Below, one piece after another: positions 34,401-42,538 of a stretch of 64,000 bases of DNA. The DNA comes from a virus. Where the stretch lies: positions 43,861 through 107,860 of IMG/VR virus record IMGVR_UViG_3300017786_000003, one strand, 5' to 3'. The notes beneath the pieces are model-generated. The model was not told the origin of the DNA. It ran no database searches and saw only the letters and a program-made list of their open reading frames with translations. Numbering within the stretch: the first letter of the stretch is position 1; every line of letters begins with the position of its first letter. The translations under genes and the position numbers were made by a program.

Positions 34401-37400
34401 TCTGTCAATAAAGAATTGATACCAAATACTTGCGTAAAGTATTTAACTATTTCTTCCTTTGGTACCCCTTTAAAGTCACTTAAATCTACCAGATTAAATA
34501 ACTGATCATAAGTAAGATTAACTTGATCAGGTAATGCTACACCTTTAGTATCTGTATATATATTTCTATTATTTGGTAAATATGCAAAAATACCATCTGC
34601 CTGATCGCTTGGTTTAATCCCTGCTCCTTCTAAAACACTATTAATTTTTTCTTTTGTAGTTTGAAAATCTTCTGGACTTGAACCAATAAAGCGTAGACCT
34701 ATTGTATATTTTTCTCTTACTTGTTTAATACTTGAGTTAGCTTCTTTCCCTGGGATAACAAAGTTGTTTCTTTTTTTACCTGCATCTTCATTAAGTTTAA
34801 TTACAAGCTCTAAACTATTTATTTGCTCAGGTGTCAATACAGAAAGGATCAACTTCAGTCTTTGCTTTCCTGTAGCATAATCTGCGTTATCTCTTTCATC
34901 TATATTAATATGTGGATAAAAGCCTAATAAATCTTCTACCGTTAGTCTACTAACATCAGTTGTATATTTAGTTAGGTCTAAAGGTTTTTGTAAAAACTTT
35001 CTTTCTATATTTTCTGCTAATACTTCTTCTGTTTCATCTATCTTATTTTTAGGTGCTACAATGATTGAACCAACTCTAACTGCTTTAGGAGTACTCAATA
35101 CTATATATTCTACACCTGTAATTTTATCAAATAATGATGAACCTTGATTAACTGTAAACCCACCAATTGAATATGATGTAGAATCAGGTGCAGCATCCTC
35201 TAGTTGTTCAAACACTTTTCTTGCTGCAGCCTTAGTCTTGTATGTAGATTCTGGATTATTATTTTCAGGGTCTACTAAAGATCTAAGAGTAGAGCTAATA
35301 GGATTACCTTTTTTATCTGTAACCATATAAAACGCACCAACATCTGGATCAGTTACTTTAACAACATTTACAGTAGAGCCAGATATTAAAATCTCTGTAT
35401 TAGCTTTACCTGCTACTTGTTCACCTGGTTCATTATATTCTATACCAGTATCAAAAATATCATTATAAGATAAATTAGATATAGCTAATACTTGTCCTAC
35501 TAAATCATTCTCACGCCCATCTCTACTATTTAGCCATTCCTGTAATCCTACTTCTGATTGTATATCTTCTGGAGATGCATTTGTTTCATCAGCCCAAATC
35601 TTTTTTATAGCATTAAAGGTGTTTTTATAATTTAATCCTTCTTCTGTGTTTCTCCATTCTTGGAAACCAATCTTTGATTTCTTACTACCTTGTTTCATAG
35701 AAGCTAGCATCTCTGCTTCATATTTTTTATATTGTGTCATTAATAATTCATCCAACATAGGAGAATTATTTTCATTTTCAACAATAACTTCTACTCCACT
35801 TTTGTCTAATACTTCATCTTGTTTTGTTTTATTTTCATCTGCTACTTTTGCAGCCTGCTTTTCTTCTTGAGTTTCAGCCTTAGTAGATTGTGTTTCTGTT
35901 TGTTTTCTATAAGCTTTTAGTTTTTCTTGTATTAGATTCCATGTTACTTCATCTTGTAATGGTGTTACAGATCCATCAGCATTATAAAAAGTTTTAAGTA
36001 CATCAACAACTCCTGTCTGTAAGAATACTTTTGTCTGGTTTATATCAGCATAGATACCTAAAGCTGCTAACTGGTTTAATAACTCATTAGCTTTGACAAC
36101 ACCTACATAATTTTCAATAACACTCTTAAAGTTCTTTTGTATATTTCTGTATGCTTGCTTATTAAACTCAAATGTTCTATCAACAATTTCCTGAAATTTA
36201 GTTGGATCCTGTAAATATTCAATAGCCTTATAGTATGTCTTTGCAGAACCTTTTAAAGCCATATAATCTACCATCATCTTAAGAGCATTTTCTACTTTGG
36301 CTTCATTTATAAAACCGTCAGAAGATTCACTAGCCATAAATCTCATATAATTAAAAAACTCTTTTCTTAGTTTCTCTATTTTACGTCTATCAAAAGCACC
36401 CTTTCTGCCACCTTTAGTACTAGTAGCATTTTTCGGGTCAGTTACAATCTTATAGATAGCTTGTAACCTTTTCATTCTTTCATTCTTAGATTTTATTTCT
36501 GCTCTTGCTGCTGAGGTAGCACCAATAGGAACACCTTTGTTATCTCTTTGAAGGTTGCCATTTTCATCTTGCTTTATATCACTATTGTTTATTTCAGCAA
36601 GCAACAAGTTAATTTCTTTTTGAATGCTTGCAGGATCTAATAATACGGTAATATCTTTTGCTGCCATATTTTGAAACAGAGGCTCTTGAGACAAGTTACT
36701 AAATATGGAGTCAGCTCTTTTTAATGCTGCACTAAAACTATCTTGTGTAAATAAATATAAATACCTTGCATGCTCATATCCCATGTAGGCTAATGTTTCT
36801 TTTATATACTCTCTACTACCTGGTTTAAATGATTTTGGATCATGCGGGTTTTGATATCTGTCCTTTGCTTCATTATAAAAATCTTGTGTCTCACCAATTT
36901 GATTAATCATTTTTTGCAACCTGTGTCTGAGCTTCCCGTTTTTTATATCTTTTTTAGTTGATGGAAAAGCTTCTGCAAGTTCTTCATCAGAAAGATTCAT
37001 AAAATCTTTAAGTTGTTCTTGAAAATAGAAAGAACTTTGGTTATTCATTATAGTATAAATCTGCTGAAACTTAGCATAGTCTTGTTTATTTTTAAAATTA
37101 AACATGTCATCTTGAAACATGTCCTCCTTCATTCCATCTTTTATTTGCTTTTGTATTAAGAAGTTAAACTTAGTTGGATCAAACATTGAGTTAGGATCAT
37201 TTATTTGATTGTTCCATGCTGTATTATGCACCTCAACCAACTTACTAATCATATCTTCTTCTGCTTGTTTTAGATCTTTGTATGCTTGAGGATCATTAAT
37301 TCTTTGATATATAGCAGGTACACCTTGGAAAAATAATTTTTGTGGTCCTTGTACTACTCCACCCATTAAGAATCCAGACATAAAAACATCAAACCCTTCT

Positions 37401-39100
37401 TCTGAAAATTGTGAGCCTATAGCAGAGTTGACCATTTCTTTTTGTAGCTCAAATCCTCCTGCCATTGGATCTCTAGTTACAGCAGTAAAGTACCCTGTAG
37501 TTGCAGCAGATATTGCTTCTTGTGTAACCTCTTGAATACCTTCAGAAATATTAGCAGCAAAATATCTTAGTGTAGCACCTGCAGCCATTCCTGCATTACC
37601 TTTTATACCACCTGCTTTTACTTTATTTAACCAACCTGAAAAACCTTTACCAGCATCACTAAATGGACTTTCATTAAAACCTCCTGATTTTTTTCTAGTT
37701 GGTTTACTTTTAATTAACCTTCTTCCTATTCCTCTATATGAATCATTAAACATTCTGCCAATAGATCTATTAAATCCACCCAGTGCATTGCCTAATACAA
37801 ATTTGTTACTTAAGTATATAACAGGAACATTAGCTAATGTAGTTGCAAATGCACCTTTAGCTGCTTTTTCAGATATAGAGGCCATATCACCTTCTTGGAT
37901 TTCTCCAAAGTTTTGTGCAGCTGTTATACTAGAAAGTTCATTAATTAATTTATTGTAAACCATTCCGCCTTCTAGCTTACCTTCTGCAAGAGCGTAGTTT
38001 AGAGCTCTTATGTCTCTATAGAATCCTCCAAATAATGAAGATCCTTTTCCCATATTAAATACATTTTGGGTTCCGTTCTTTGCTGTTTTAAGTTTACGTA
38101 TAGCATACATAGTTTCTGGAGCTATAAAATCTAAAAACATATTTGTTCCTCTCCCTAATCCTTGAGTACCATAATATACATCTTTTGCATTACCAACGTT
38201 ATTAAGGCTTTTCATCATGTTTCTAGTGCCTTTAAATAACTTAGTACCGGTAAACACATTACCAATCTTTCTTAAAATATTTGCTTGACCTATTGCCCAA
38301 GCTCCTGCTGCTGGTATAGCACCAACACCAGTTGAAGCAGCCGCTGCAGCACCTAACGTTAAAGCTAGTTCTTCAACAGCAATAGACCCAATTATACCAA
38401 ATGTATAACCACTGTTTAATAATAAGTTATTAGTCCATGCTAATGCACCGTCTCTAGTAGAATTACCAATAGCCATAGCATCTTCAAATTCTCTAGCAGA
38501 TTCTACATCTGCACCAGAAAAGTCTCCTGTAAATATATCTCCCATAGATCTATATACACTTTTAAAACCTGCTCCTACAAGACTACCAAATTGACCTCTC
38601 ATTCTAGCCATGTCATCCCATACAGTAGAATTAGCATTATATGATGCTTCTATATTTGAATAAGGAGTATAACCAATATCTGCAAACTTAGGGTGCTCAT
38701 AATATCTCATAAAGTTTCCTGCTCTTATACCAGAGTAAGTAGAATCTACTCTGTTCTGTCCAGGACCTGCATCATATGCTGGAGTGCTGTCAATTCGGTC
38801 AATCCATCTTTGTGCAGGGTTTTGCTGTTTAACAGGGTCATATGTATCTGTAGCTAATGTGGGATCTGGATTTGCCATATTACCATAAGCATTTATAGCA
38901 TACTTATTAATAGATGGTGCATATGCATCAAGTTGCTGTACAGCAGCTATGTTAGCAGTATTAACAAATTGATCAGTTTCAGGTGTTTCAAATAGTTTAT
39001 CTACAGGAACAAACATAAATTGACTAGGAGGTATTACACTACCCTGCCTTTGATTATTCTGTATAGTAGTTTCAAGAGTTGGATTATTTTTCTTTTCCAT
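25403..39100 (-). CDS. Giant virion RNA polymerase of crAss-like type
   Basis: 4565 residues, larger than the about 2200 of the phi14:2 polymerase, suggesting fusion with other virion domains. The catalytic DxDxD is D3603-F-D3605-I-D3607 in SGADFDIDK, preceded by RIPSQDKHSS, the hallmark of crAss-like virion RNA polymerases that transcribe early genes after injection. At 2114-2118 there is a zincin HEAFH motif with a downstream EEYLADEF helix for the third ligand, so a metalloprotease is likely present too. The N-terminal 600 residues carry several hydrophobic segments (SGYTFGIIGSIAVEELALTL; VPVIYLSNKFVLG) suited to membrane passage. The start is the ATG at 39100. Confidence 0.88.
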   Translation of the reverse strand: MEKKNNPTLETTIQNNQRQGSVIPPSQFMFVPVDKLFETPETDQFVNTANIAAVQQLDAYAPSINKYAINAYGNMANPDPTLATDTYDPVKQQNPAQRWIDRIDSTPAYDAGPGQNRVDSTYSGIRAGNFMRYYEHPKFADIGYTPYSNIEASYNANSTVWDDMARMRGQFGSLVGAGFKSVYRSMGDIFTGDFSGADVESAREFEDAMAIGNSTRDGALAWTNNLLLNSGYTFGIIGSIAVEELALTLGAAAAASTGVGAIPAAGAWAIGQANILRKIGNVFTGTKLFKGTRNMMKSLNNVGNAKDVYYGTQGLGRGTNMFLDFIAPETMYAIRKLKTAKNGTQNVFNMGKGSSLFGGFYRDIRALNYALAEGKLEGGMVYNKLINELSSITAAQNFGEIQEGDMASISEKAAKGAFATTLANVPVIYLSNKFVLGNALGGFNRSIGRMFNDSYRGIGRRLIKSKPTRKKSGGFNESPFSDAGKGFSGWLNKVKAGGIKGNAGMAAGATLRYFAANISEGIQEVTQEAISAATTGYFTAVTRDPMAGGFELQKEMVNSAIGSQFSEEGFDVFMSGFLMGGVVQGPQKLFFQGVPAIYQRINDPQAYKDLKQAEEDMISKLVEVHNTAWNNQINDPNSMFDPTKFNFLIQKQIKDGMKEDMFQDDMFNFKNKQDYAKFQQIYTIMNNQSSFYFQEQLKDFMNLSDEELAEAFPSTKKDIKNGKLRHRLQKMINQIGETQDFYNEAKDRYQNPHDPKSFKPGSREYIKETLAYMGYEHARYLYLFTQDSFSAALKRADSIFSNLSQEPLFQNMAAKDITVLLDPASIQKEINLLLAEINNSDIKQDENGNLQRDNKGVPIGATSAARAEIKSKNERMKRLQAIYKIVTDPKNATSTKGGRKGAFDRRKIEKLRKEFFNYMRFMASESSDGFINEAKVENALKMMVDYMALKGSAKTYYKAIEYLQDPTKFQEIVDRTFEFNKQAYRNIQKNFKSVIENYVGVVKANELLNQLAALGIYADINQTKVFLQTGVVDVLKTFYNADGSVTPLQDEVTWNLIQEKLKAYRKQTETQSTKAETQEEKQAAKVADENKTKQDEVLDKSGVEVIVENENNSPMLDELLMTQYKKYEAEMLASMKQGSKKSKIGFQEWRNTEEGLNYKNTFNAIKKIWADETNASPEDIQSEVGLQEWLNSRDGRENDLVGQVLAISNLSYNDIFDTGIEYNEPGEQVAGKANTEILISGSTVNVVKVTDPDVGAFYMVTDKKGNPISSTLRSLVDPENNNPESTYKTKAAARKVFEQLEDAAPDSTSYSIGGFTVNQGSSLFDKITGVEYIVLSTPKAVRVGSIIVAPKNKIDETEEVLAENIERKFLQKPLDLTKYTTDVSRLTVEDLLGFYPHINIDERDNADYATGKQRLKLILSVLTPEQINSLELVIKLNEDAGKKRNNFVIPGKEANSSIKQVREKYTIGLRFIGSSPEDFQTTKEKINSVLEGAGIKPSDQADGIFAYLPNNRNIYTDTKGVALPDQVNLTYDQLFNLVDLSDFKGVPKEEIVKYFTQVFGINSLLTEFIDRTFEGDVFTLNAKQLPYGMSFSLQGVKLDMQKGILNSFDTLQYNTSDNSGGLIIYDIQAGTVVPVTNKKTLAEQKKLREEVKAGLEKSGQWSEMVEQSKGNSSGIRQNSDRYRAAVLLPNGTYVLVPLKARSYTPQQMNDLAISLITKAQEVQKNNKYPKQFNIDLENSLFISFAQGYDLELKVDKFGKVQLLKYNKLTKERTFYELDKDEVNKVEEGLTPAKKLSNLIEKFNNDEVNKEIKFKGKTVVLGSKNFREHLPRNTDVNTIINNTTTPVANNVIVPQKLLLNASSQSVLQALQLTKVINSVNTQTEDAPEQDVSVPRAPASSTVFVELEEISDQDFADYKDEGFASVPVEYINKIVQKRVAGEELTERETELESARITEITLLVNSKQKQGIDTSEIENPTNEVASLSDVIIELDKLKEELTQGVPFKEKGKVLRESKKYQNLLKLRKKLDKGANKVVRDTSELKPEDIEDINTFTTWAEGALPDFITTADIETLGNNLKAGGVRVGAFVMVLKEIAGELKINGTIYTGANSPFKYHEAFHGVFRMLLTDEQINQYIGIAKKEVRAKLRSEGKSLEIELQKFKNSADTYANMTRAELEREYYEEYLADEFEKFKMNPKSTKTNSIIKSFFNRIMEWIKSVLGAKTELASLDSLFESIDAGKFKGASLVRNQFTADMQVGIASEANALVPYAEITQNGVKGNLYLSNNIANPLIHGIAAHYIQAERKAASEGPYSPREVMNEVLDNFRNLYNIENPINAERSDIQKQRLTEISLAFDRFEDVIQEQVFEYLNIINGQLVDAVYNEEYFSDITGIRSASQFDTDASNIGGINSIPGFLRAYLATTTVTEQDYFGNTILVEGEPLIVPVNFNEAYNGILKSVKNLTAPIDILKSLYLFGQSNVNSGAVIDRILLDTFGEINPQAILDGSALSLPIKDPLLLQQIIKGFSNFRVEYIFTEIDQQGNSLVYSAAQRDDINSQMDRWAQAFLYKQEKLISDKKRKNQAVDAIQDLYDAISLNSETETDEVLSNKAKELSEQIYQYVGIRFSPLYLKYNFIAAKSTDALKPSQIALLNLNPNGQRLVLEDIEQMSRQIQRNQDIFDTGEMGMNSRLRAMAESNAMFDETIGASVFRNANGDLVYAHQNGTYHLTSIAELNDPNNIQRKLEDPALENNYLLNDPAFLKLSLTNRLKVLRVAGLKQKDRITGEDISGNVLGTDTYGDFSPRQFLSTLLNNYTANVNTKSGKVSTVEYLDEEGNTQERAIASVLIRVMEASNTGDQIDLPVIKAVELVGNEVKLTEEAVDIIVNNIRNEFARINREFNPDTATKDTVGGYNTEGGRAYTFFNTGVLLSEELKNKLISIAKLQGEQGNTITLDQALENAAGMTALRKVVVDNLENQVTEFKEVIESENASDLISKKVKQGLVRAQGFSTPDLQRSNELLNLTDNFDYNLKQIFVNDYINTFSINEILLGDQATSLKDPVDKIKRAKMQNASYYNAYSAFPSPDQGVLHSVEKISLISFTEPQGVSSFSNASIDKADAQMYMTTKAFRYLWFGMGLLKPEQVELLDHLDVGLEPITGNRVFGYDNKAGLAKAQALINSKKLVYGDGKTYLKMSAFVLTKDYTSDWNADKGVWVAKPNRVELHNLRVKMEAQEAREQTISIAAPVSAVKMEKRNVVDISEFNNETELKSEQFTDLDARYMGLQVVSPSNKMDIVDMSQIKELVTSEQDDSVKVEGLKNPDGTTMTIADVRKAYSDALSNRVLFKYKNRRNLVFDFQTAMDEFTLSKKDNVITPKLAAFLRYATAGLKASQASSNLLEFFADDAGISYNLNNAISVRKAESLFMSYFSRGVLAERVPGVTVNLVSDYGNKVYRRVYEFDENGLPLRSEIIRQKQWEAMSTKPEIFESTNDTDSNKPQSWLGVDPGKDGVVILDRLRSGLMEYTDPKDPESLTGQRYTEFMMPAHDKDVMEMIEDKVDASMPSVISKFFGVRIPSQDKHSSVNMKLVDFMPVYYGSSAMFAQELIETSGADFDIDKVFALMKEYYIKDGQFVEYGKEASLTEEYNAYINYVNEKVTKPGTIYSESLEQYKDNAVKPEHQLSDAEVDLVTIPDGPVSEESRKALMMLGLPVTKAQYAKYKEDHGFPYEAPYNNEVLDYRYALVGNRGMTESSTGIPIAYSPANDNIVKTTLDVLAGKSQVFSDRLQEDNVDVDNLLGKTKAFKSNKGASIGAVVLPNLYLSLLTESKKKLDWDFWLKSNKLVNGAFELDGIKYDSFAESTEVGGLQRKQDTLSALISIAVDNAKDRYISKLGLSKPAMSVMANMIALGVPLEVATLFINLPVIQDAFNARVDSGIKLTTYAEKILRSDEYKSIKSTKLTKELMYDFIDGNLVDSQDVTKSALEELIKISGLVEVTSKMGAITSLTKGLPSSIVELNNLKRTIQELKTQGLISVSDLYNDTWRGTYVNIVNQLTDVLLPEVFISSTKPFVGMYTKLLDGMDIPVTPEITKIQNDISLNIVSYLTLQAYLHNALQTDGQLAATLSNSFVYPQPVIDGQSVQSIISVVQDLQKRESLADNFFLQNFVLLLSADNSNNKTGMNLAQANTFRNLSSSQKIDLQTSFAQLYNTIETRKSAEAIINYIMVKDGLELGYASLLEAISPYTLNTYLNQVNNVQKALNGKATFESVFGLSQADLEKTLLDNYLLSTSSQEYVKTIYQGGPAQERRSLPEGYSFKDGNLVFNTEENQEKSFAFVRLGNINEFGNIDYFLFTRDLASKKEVVYKRVQPMGSKQQTPIGFIFGDRPTLSENNNFIDRKNAQNYSEENQIDAPVQTTDIAFDPVEEAIKTESSIVEATERSVTVQAAGPESTPVNIADTQEIQQQLFDNQEVMDNDEREALVLKAMEEEYIPSDPGNLDNIVYEQMEFQFEEEVEEQYPDIANEYDRLLENKNNIPILQQEKLFPLDSMIEQYEEMRKINVNLTEEEFKEHLKCLGLN

Positions 39101-39119
39101 TTTTTATGTATTGTTACAC

Positions 39120-42100
39120 CTATTGGTTTGTTCTTTCATTTGCTATGGAAGCTGCATTATTTGTAGCTACATCTGCTGCTTCAGCTAATGCGTTTGAATC
39201 TCTTAATTCATCAAAAACTGCTTTTATACTTTTATATTCATAATCTAAAGCTCCTAAACCATTTGTCATATCTATATCCTTAGTTATTAAAGGAGACTTT
39301 AAATAAGTACCACCAGGTTGATATGTATTTAAATAATAATTCATAGTATAGTCATAACCATCACCACTAGCAATTCTGTTAAATCTTACATTACCAACTT
39401 CATAGTCACCACCTTGGAAAACATATTCTTTATAATCACCTCCCTGAGCATTTATATCATTCATTACTTGAGATACTACTGTTGCACCAGCTCTTCTTGG
39501 ATTTTGATCAAACTCTTGTGGAAAAACAAAAGATAACTTTCCATCATATTTATTAATAAATCTATTTATATCTGCCTGTGACAATGCACCATATTGACTA
39601 TCTGGATCTTCACCAGCTTTCTTAGTTGACAACCATTCTTTTGGTAAACTAAGTTGATAACCAGCAAAGTCTTTATTAGGGTCACCTGGTGCTCCATAAA
39701 CAGAAAGGTATGAAAGATTTATTTTAGGAACAAGTTTTGAACTGTTACTTGCTTTAGGGTTCCTTGCAAAATAAGTATGATCATTTTTATAAATATTATA
39801 TATTTTTAAAGCAAGAGGATCTTTTTCTAAATACTTTTCTATATCTCTTTCTTGATTAGCATTTCTACCAGCAGTTGTCATGTCTCCCATAAATAAACCA
39901 TACTGATCAGGATTTTGTCTATCCATTTTTGCAATCTGATTTCCAAACTGTTGAAACAACATCATAGATTCATTAGATGTCATACCTGGCTTAGGTATTA
40001 TTACTCCTGTATAAATTGGATTACTTAATAAATCTGCATAGGTTTCAGTATTTTTACCCATTGCTATAGAATTATAAGTTGCAGTAGGTATTACCATTGC
40101 TTTTCCATCTTGATTAGTAATCTGTCCTGTCATACCTTGGTTTAATTTCTTTTTTAATCCATCATATACAATACTTGCATCTGTAGCAAAGTCTCCCCAA
40201 TTCAATCTTACCATTTGTCCTTTTAATTTACCTTCAGTTGCTCTTATAAATTCTGGAAGGTCGGGTCTTTCAGAAGAACCTCCACTAACAGTACTAGGAA
40301 TCATTGTTGATGAACTAGAACTAGTATAACTACCACCATAAGTTGGATTTTGGTCTACATGTAAATAACTATTTACTACTTCTCCATCTATCATATAGTC
40401 ATCATCATCTTGAGAGTAGGATCCATCAAAATTGTCCTCAAAATCATATCTATCAGTATTAGTTATCTGAAGATTTGCAGCTTTTAATGCCATTTCATTA
40501 ATGTATTCTTGTTTAGTTTTTATACTGCCATCACTGTTCATTATTCCACCAAAGCCATCATCCATTAATAACTTTACATTCTGTCTACCATTGTTTTCTG
40601 ATCTAGCTAGTTCTTCTGTTATAGCATAAGCATCTTTATATACTTGTCTTAATGCTGTTACATTTGATCCTACCGCTTCCTTTTCTACTACTGCACCATT
40701 CAATCCATAATAATTATTATACAAACTATTAAAACTTTTTGAGTTGACACCTTTAGTTATATTTGGATCATTTGAACCTGTTATAGAATTTTTATAATCT
40801 TTTATAATTAATGATGAAGCATCAAAATTTGCAGAAATATCATCTGCATATTTAAAACCTAAGTCTACACCCTTCTTATCCGTTTCTCTAAAAGATAATT
40901 TATTGAATATTGTATTTATATCTCCAACTACTTTTTCTCCTCCAATCATCATACTATAATTTCCGTCAGGCTCATTACCTCTAGGATGTAATTTTTGGTA
41001 GTACTCTTTAAGAAGAGCTAGTTGTCTTTTTTCACTTGCTTGATAAGCTTTATCTTCTTGTATAAAATTACTATCAACAAGATCACTATCAGGAGTAAAC
41101 TCTGCTATACCATCTTCTACTTCTACATCCATTTGTATAGTCTGTGCATCACCTGACACTATAGTATTATCAAATACATCTAATCCAGTAGATGTATTTT
41201 CTCCAATTTTTTCTAATGCTATTTCTGCTCTTTTATTTCTAGAACGTAAATTTTCTAATGATACTTTAGCATCTCTTTCTCTTTGATTTTCTTTAAGTTG
41301 ATTTATACGCATTGTAACTTCTCTATCTCTGTTACCATACTCAATAGCAGCCTTTTGCATATCACCACTTATATTAAAGCTCATTAACATATTATAAGCT
41401 CTATTAAGTTTACCTAGATCTGTATTAGAAGGAGTACTTCCTGTTGTACGTATTTTTAGTTTAGCATCTAATGCAGCTTGTGTTGCTTCAGCAGCAGACA
41501 TGTTTTCTCTATATAGCTTATCCATATTAGAACCAGGAATAACTCCATTAGCTGCAATCCAATTATCCCAATTAACATTAGCATCTTCTAGAGTTTTTAA
41601 AAGCTTTGTATCTTCTTCAATAAGTGCCTCATTAATATTATTTATTCTCTCAATTGTTTCATCAGCCCACGCAGCTTGTCCTTGTTCAACACTACTGAAC
41701 CTTCCAGCATCTATTCCTGCCTTAGCAAAATTTCTACTTTTTACATATGCATCTGTTTGGTATGCATTTATAACTTGTGGATCATCTAGTAATCTACTTT
41801 GTATTACTTGTAAAGCTGCTCCTGTTACTAACTCACCATTTTGTGTTGTTATGATCCAGTCAGTATTTACTGAACCATCAGCATTTTGACCATAATGATC
41901 AATCTTTGCTTTTAGTGGAGGATCCATTTCAGATAATATATCAGATGCTAGTTCAAACAAATTAGCATTTTCAACATAAGTAGGTAATTTCATTTGCAAT
42001 GCCTTGTCTGGAGATGCATTTATAAAATCATCCATTTGATATTGCATTGCTGTCACACCTGTTTGCCAATATCTTTCTCTTTGATCATTGATAGGTGACT

Positions 42101-42479
42101 GTTCAAGCTGTCTTGCAAAGTTCATTTCTTTTCTATATTGTGAAGTAAACACAACATCTTTTACAATTTCATCATCTTGGTAAAAGGGAGCAAAGACACT
42201 CTTGGCAGCATCAACATTTTGTTGCACAGACAAATCCATACCAGATATCTTTTCTATTTGAGGTGCAATAGTCTCTGAGAACTGATCTCTTTTTTGTTTA
42301 TTGTCTTCTCTTGATAGATCAGCATATACTACTTTATTATATAAATCATTTGCTGCTTGGAAATTAGCATCATATTTAGATGTTCTTGTATCCAAAACAG
42401 CAGATAAAAATTTATAATCTGGTGTGAAAGGTTGTATGTCTGGTAAATAACTATTTACTCCTTTTATATATGTTGCCAT
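39120..42479 (-). CDS. Virion cargo protein (1119 residues)
   Basis: A soluble, helix-rich protein. Its N-terminus (YLPDIQPFTPDYKFLSAVL, then helices with DNLYNK-like repeats around TKYDANFQ) matches the pattern I associate with crAss-like cargo/structural proteins next to the virion RNA polymerase. The middle is long coiled coil with many charged residues. The C-terminal third is beta-rich, with GGDYEVGNVRFNRIA. No catalytic motif is seen. It lies 19 bases upstream of the polymerase gene and is probably packaged and ejected with it. Confidence 0.65.
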   Translation of the reverse strand: MATYIKGVNSYLPDIQPFTPDYKFLSAVLDTRTSKYDANFQAANDLYNKVVYADLSREDNKQKRDQFSETIAPQIEKISGMDLSVQQNVDAAKSVFAPFYQDDEIVKDVVFTSQYRKEMNFARQLEQSPINDQRERYWQTGVTAMQYQMDDFINASPDKALQMKLPTYVENANLFELASDILSEMDPPLKAKIDHYGQNADGSVNTDWIITTQNGELVTGAALQVIQSRLLDDPQVINAYQTDAYVKSRNFAKAGIDAGRFSSVEQGQAAWADETIERINNINEALIEEDTKLLKTLEDANVNWDNWIAANGVIPGSNMDKLYRENMSAAEATQAALDAKLKIRTTGSTPSNTDLGKLNRAYNMLMSFNISGDMQKAAIEYGNRDREVTMRINQLKENQRERDAKVSLENLRSRNKRAEIALEKIGENTSTGLDVFDNTIVSGDAQTIQMDVEVEDGIAEFTPDSDLVDSNFIQEDKAYQASEKRQLALLKEYYQKLHPRGNEPDGNYSMMIGGEKVVGDINTIFNKLSFRETDKKGVDLGFKYADDISANFDASSLIIKDYKNSITGSNDPNITKGVNSKSFNSLYNNYYGLNGAVVEKEAVGSNVTALRQVYKDAYAITEELARSENNGRQNVKLLMDDGFGGIMNSDGSIKTKQEYINEMALKAANLQITNTDRYDFEDNFDGSYSQDDDDYMIDGEVVNSYLHVDQNPTYGGSYTSSSSSTMIPSTVSGGSSERPDLPEFIRATEGKLKGQMVRLNWGDFATDASIVYDGLKKKLNQGMTGQITNQDGKAMVIPTATYNSIAMGKNTETYADLLSNPIYTGVIIPKPGMTSNESMMLFQQFGNQIAKMDRQNPDQYGLFMGDMTTAGRNANQERDIEKYLEKDPLALKIYNIYKNDHTYFARNPKASNSSKLVPKINLSYLSVYGAPGDPNKDFAGYQLSLPKEWLSTKKAGEDPDSQYGALSQADINRFINKYDGKLSFVFPQEFDQNPRRAGATVVSQVMNDINAQGGDYKEYVFQGGDYEVGNVRFNRIASGDGYDYTMNYYLNTYQPGGTYLKSPLITKDIDMTNGLGALDYEYKSIKAVFDELRDSNALAEAADVATNNAASIANERTNQ

Positions 42480-42538
42480 AGTTCAAAAATACTTTAATTT
42501 ATTAAGTTTACAAAGTGGATGAAATAAACTCTTTAAGT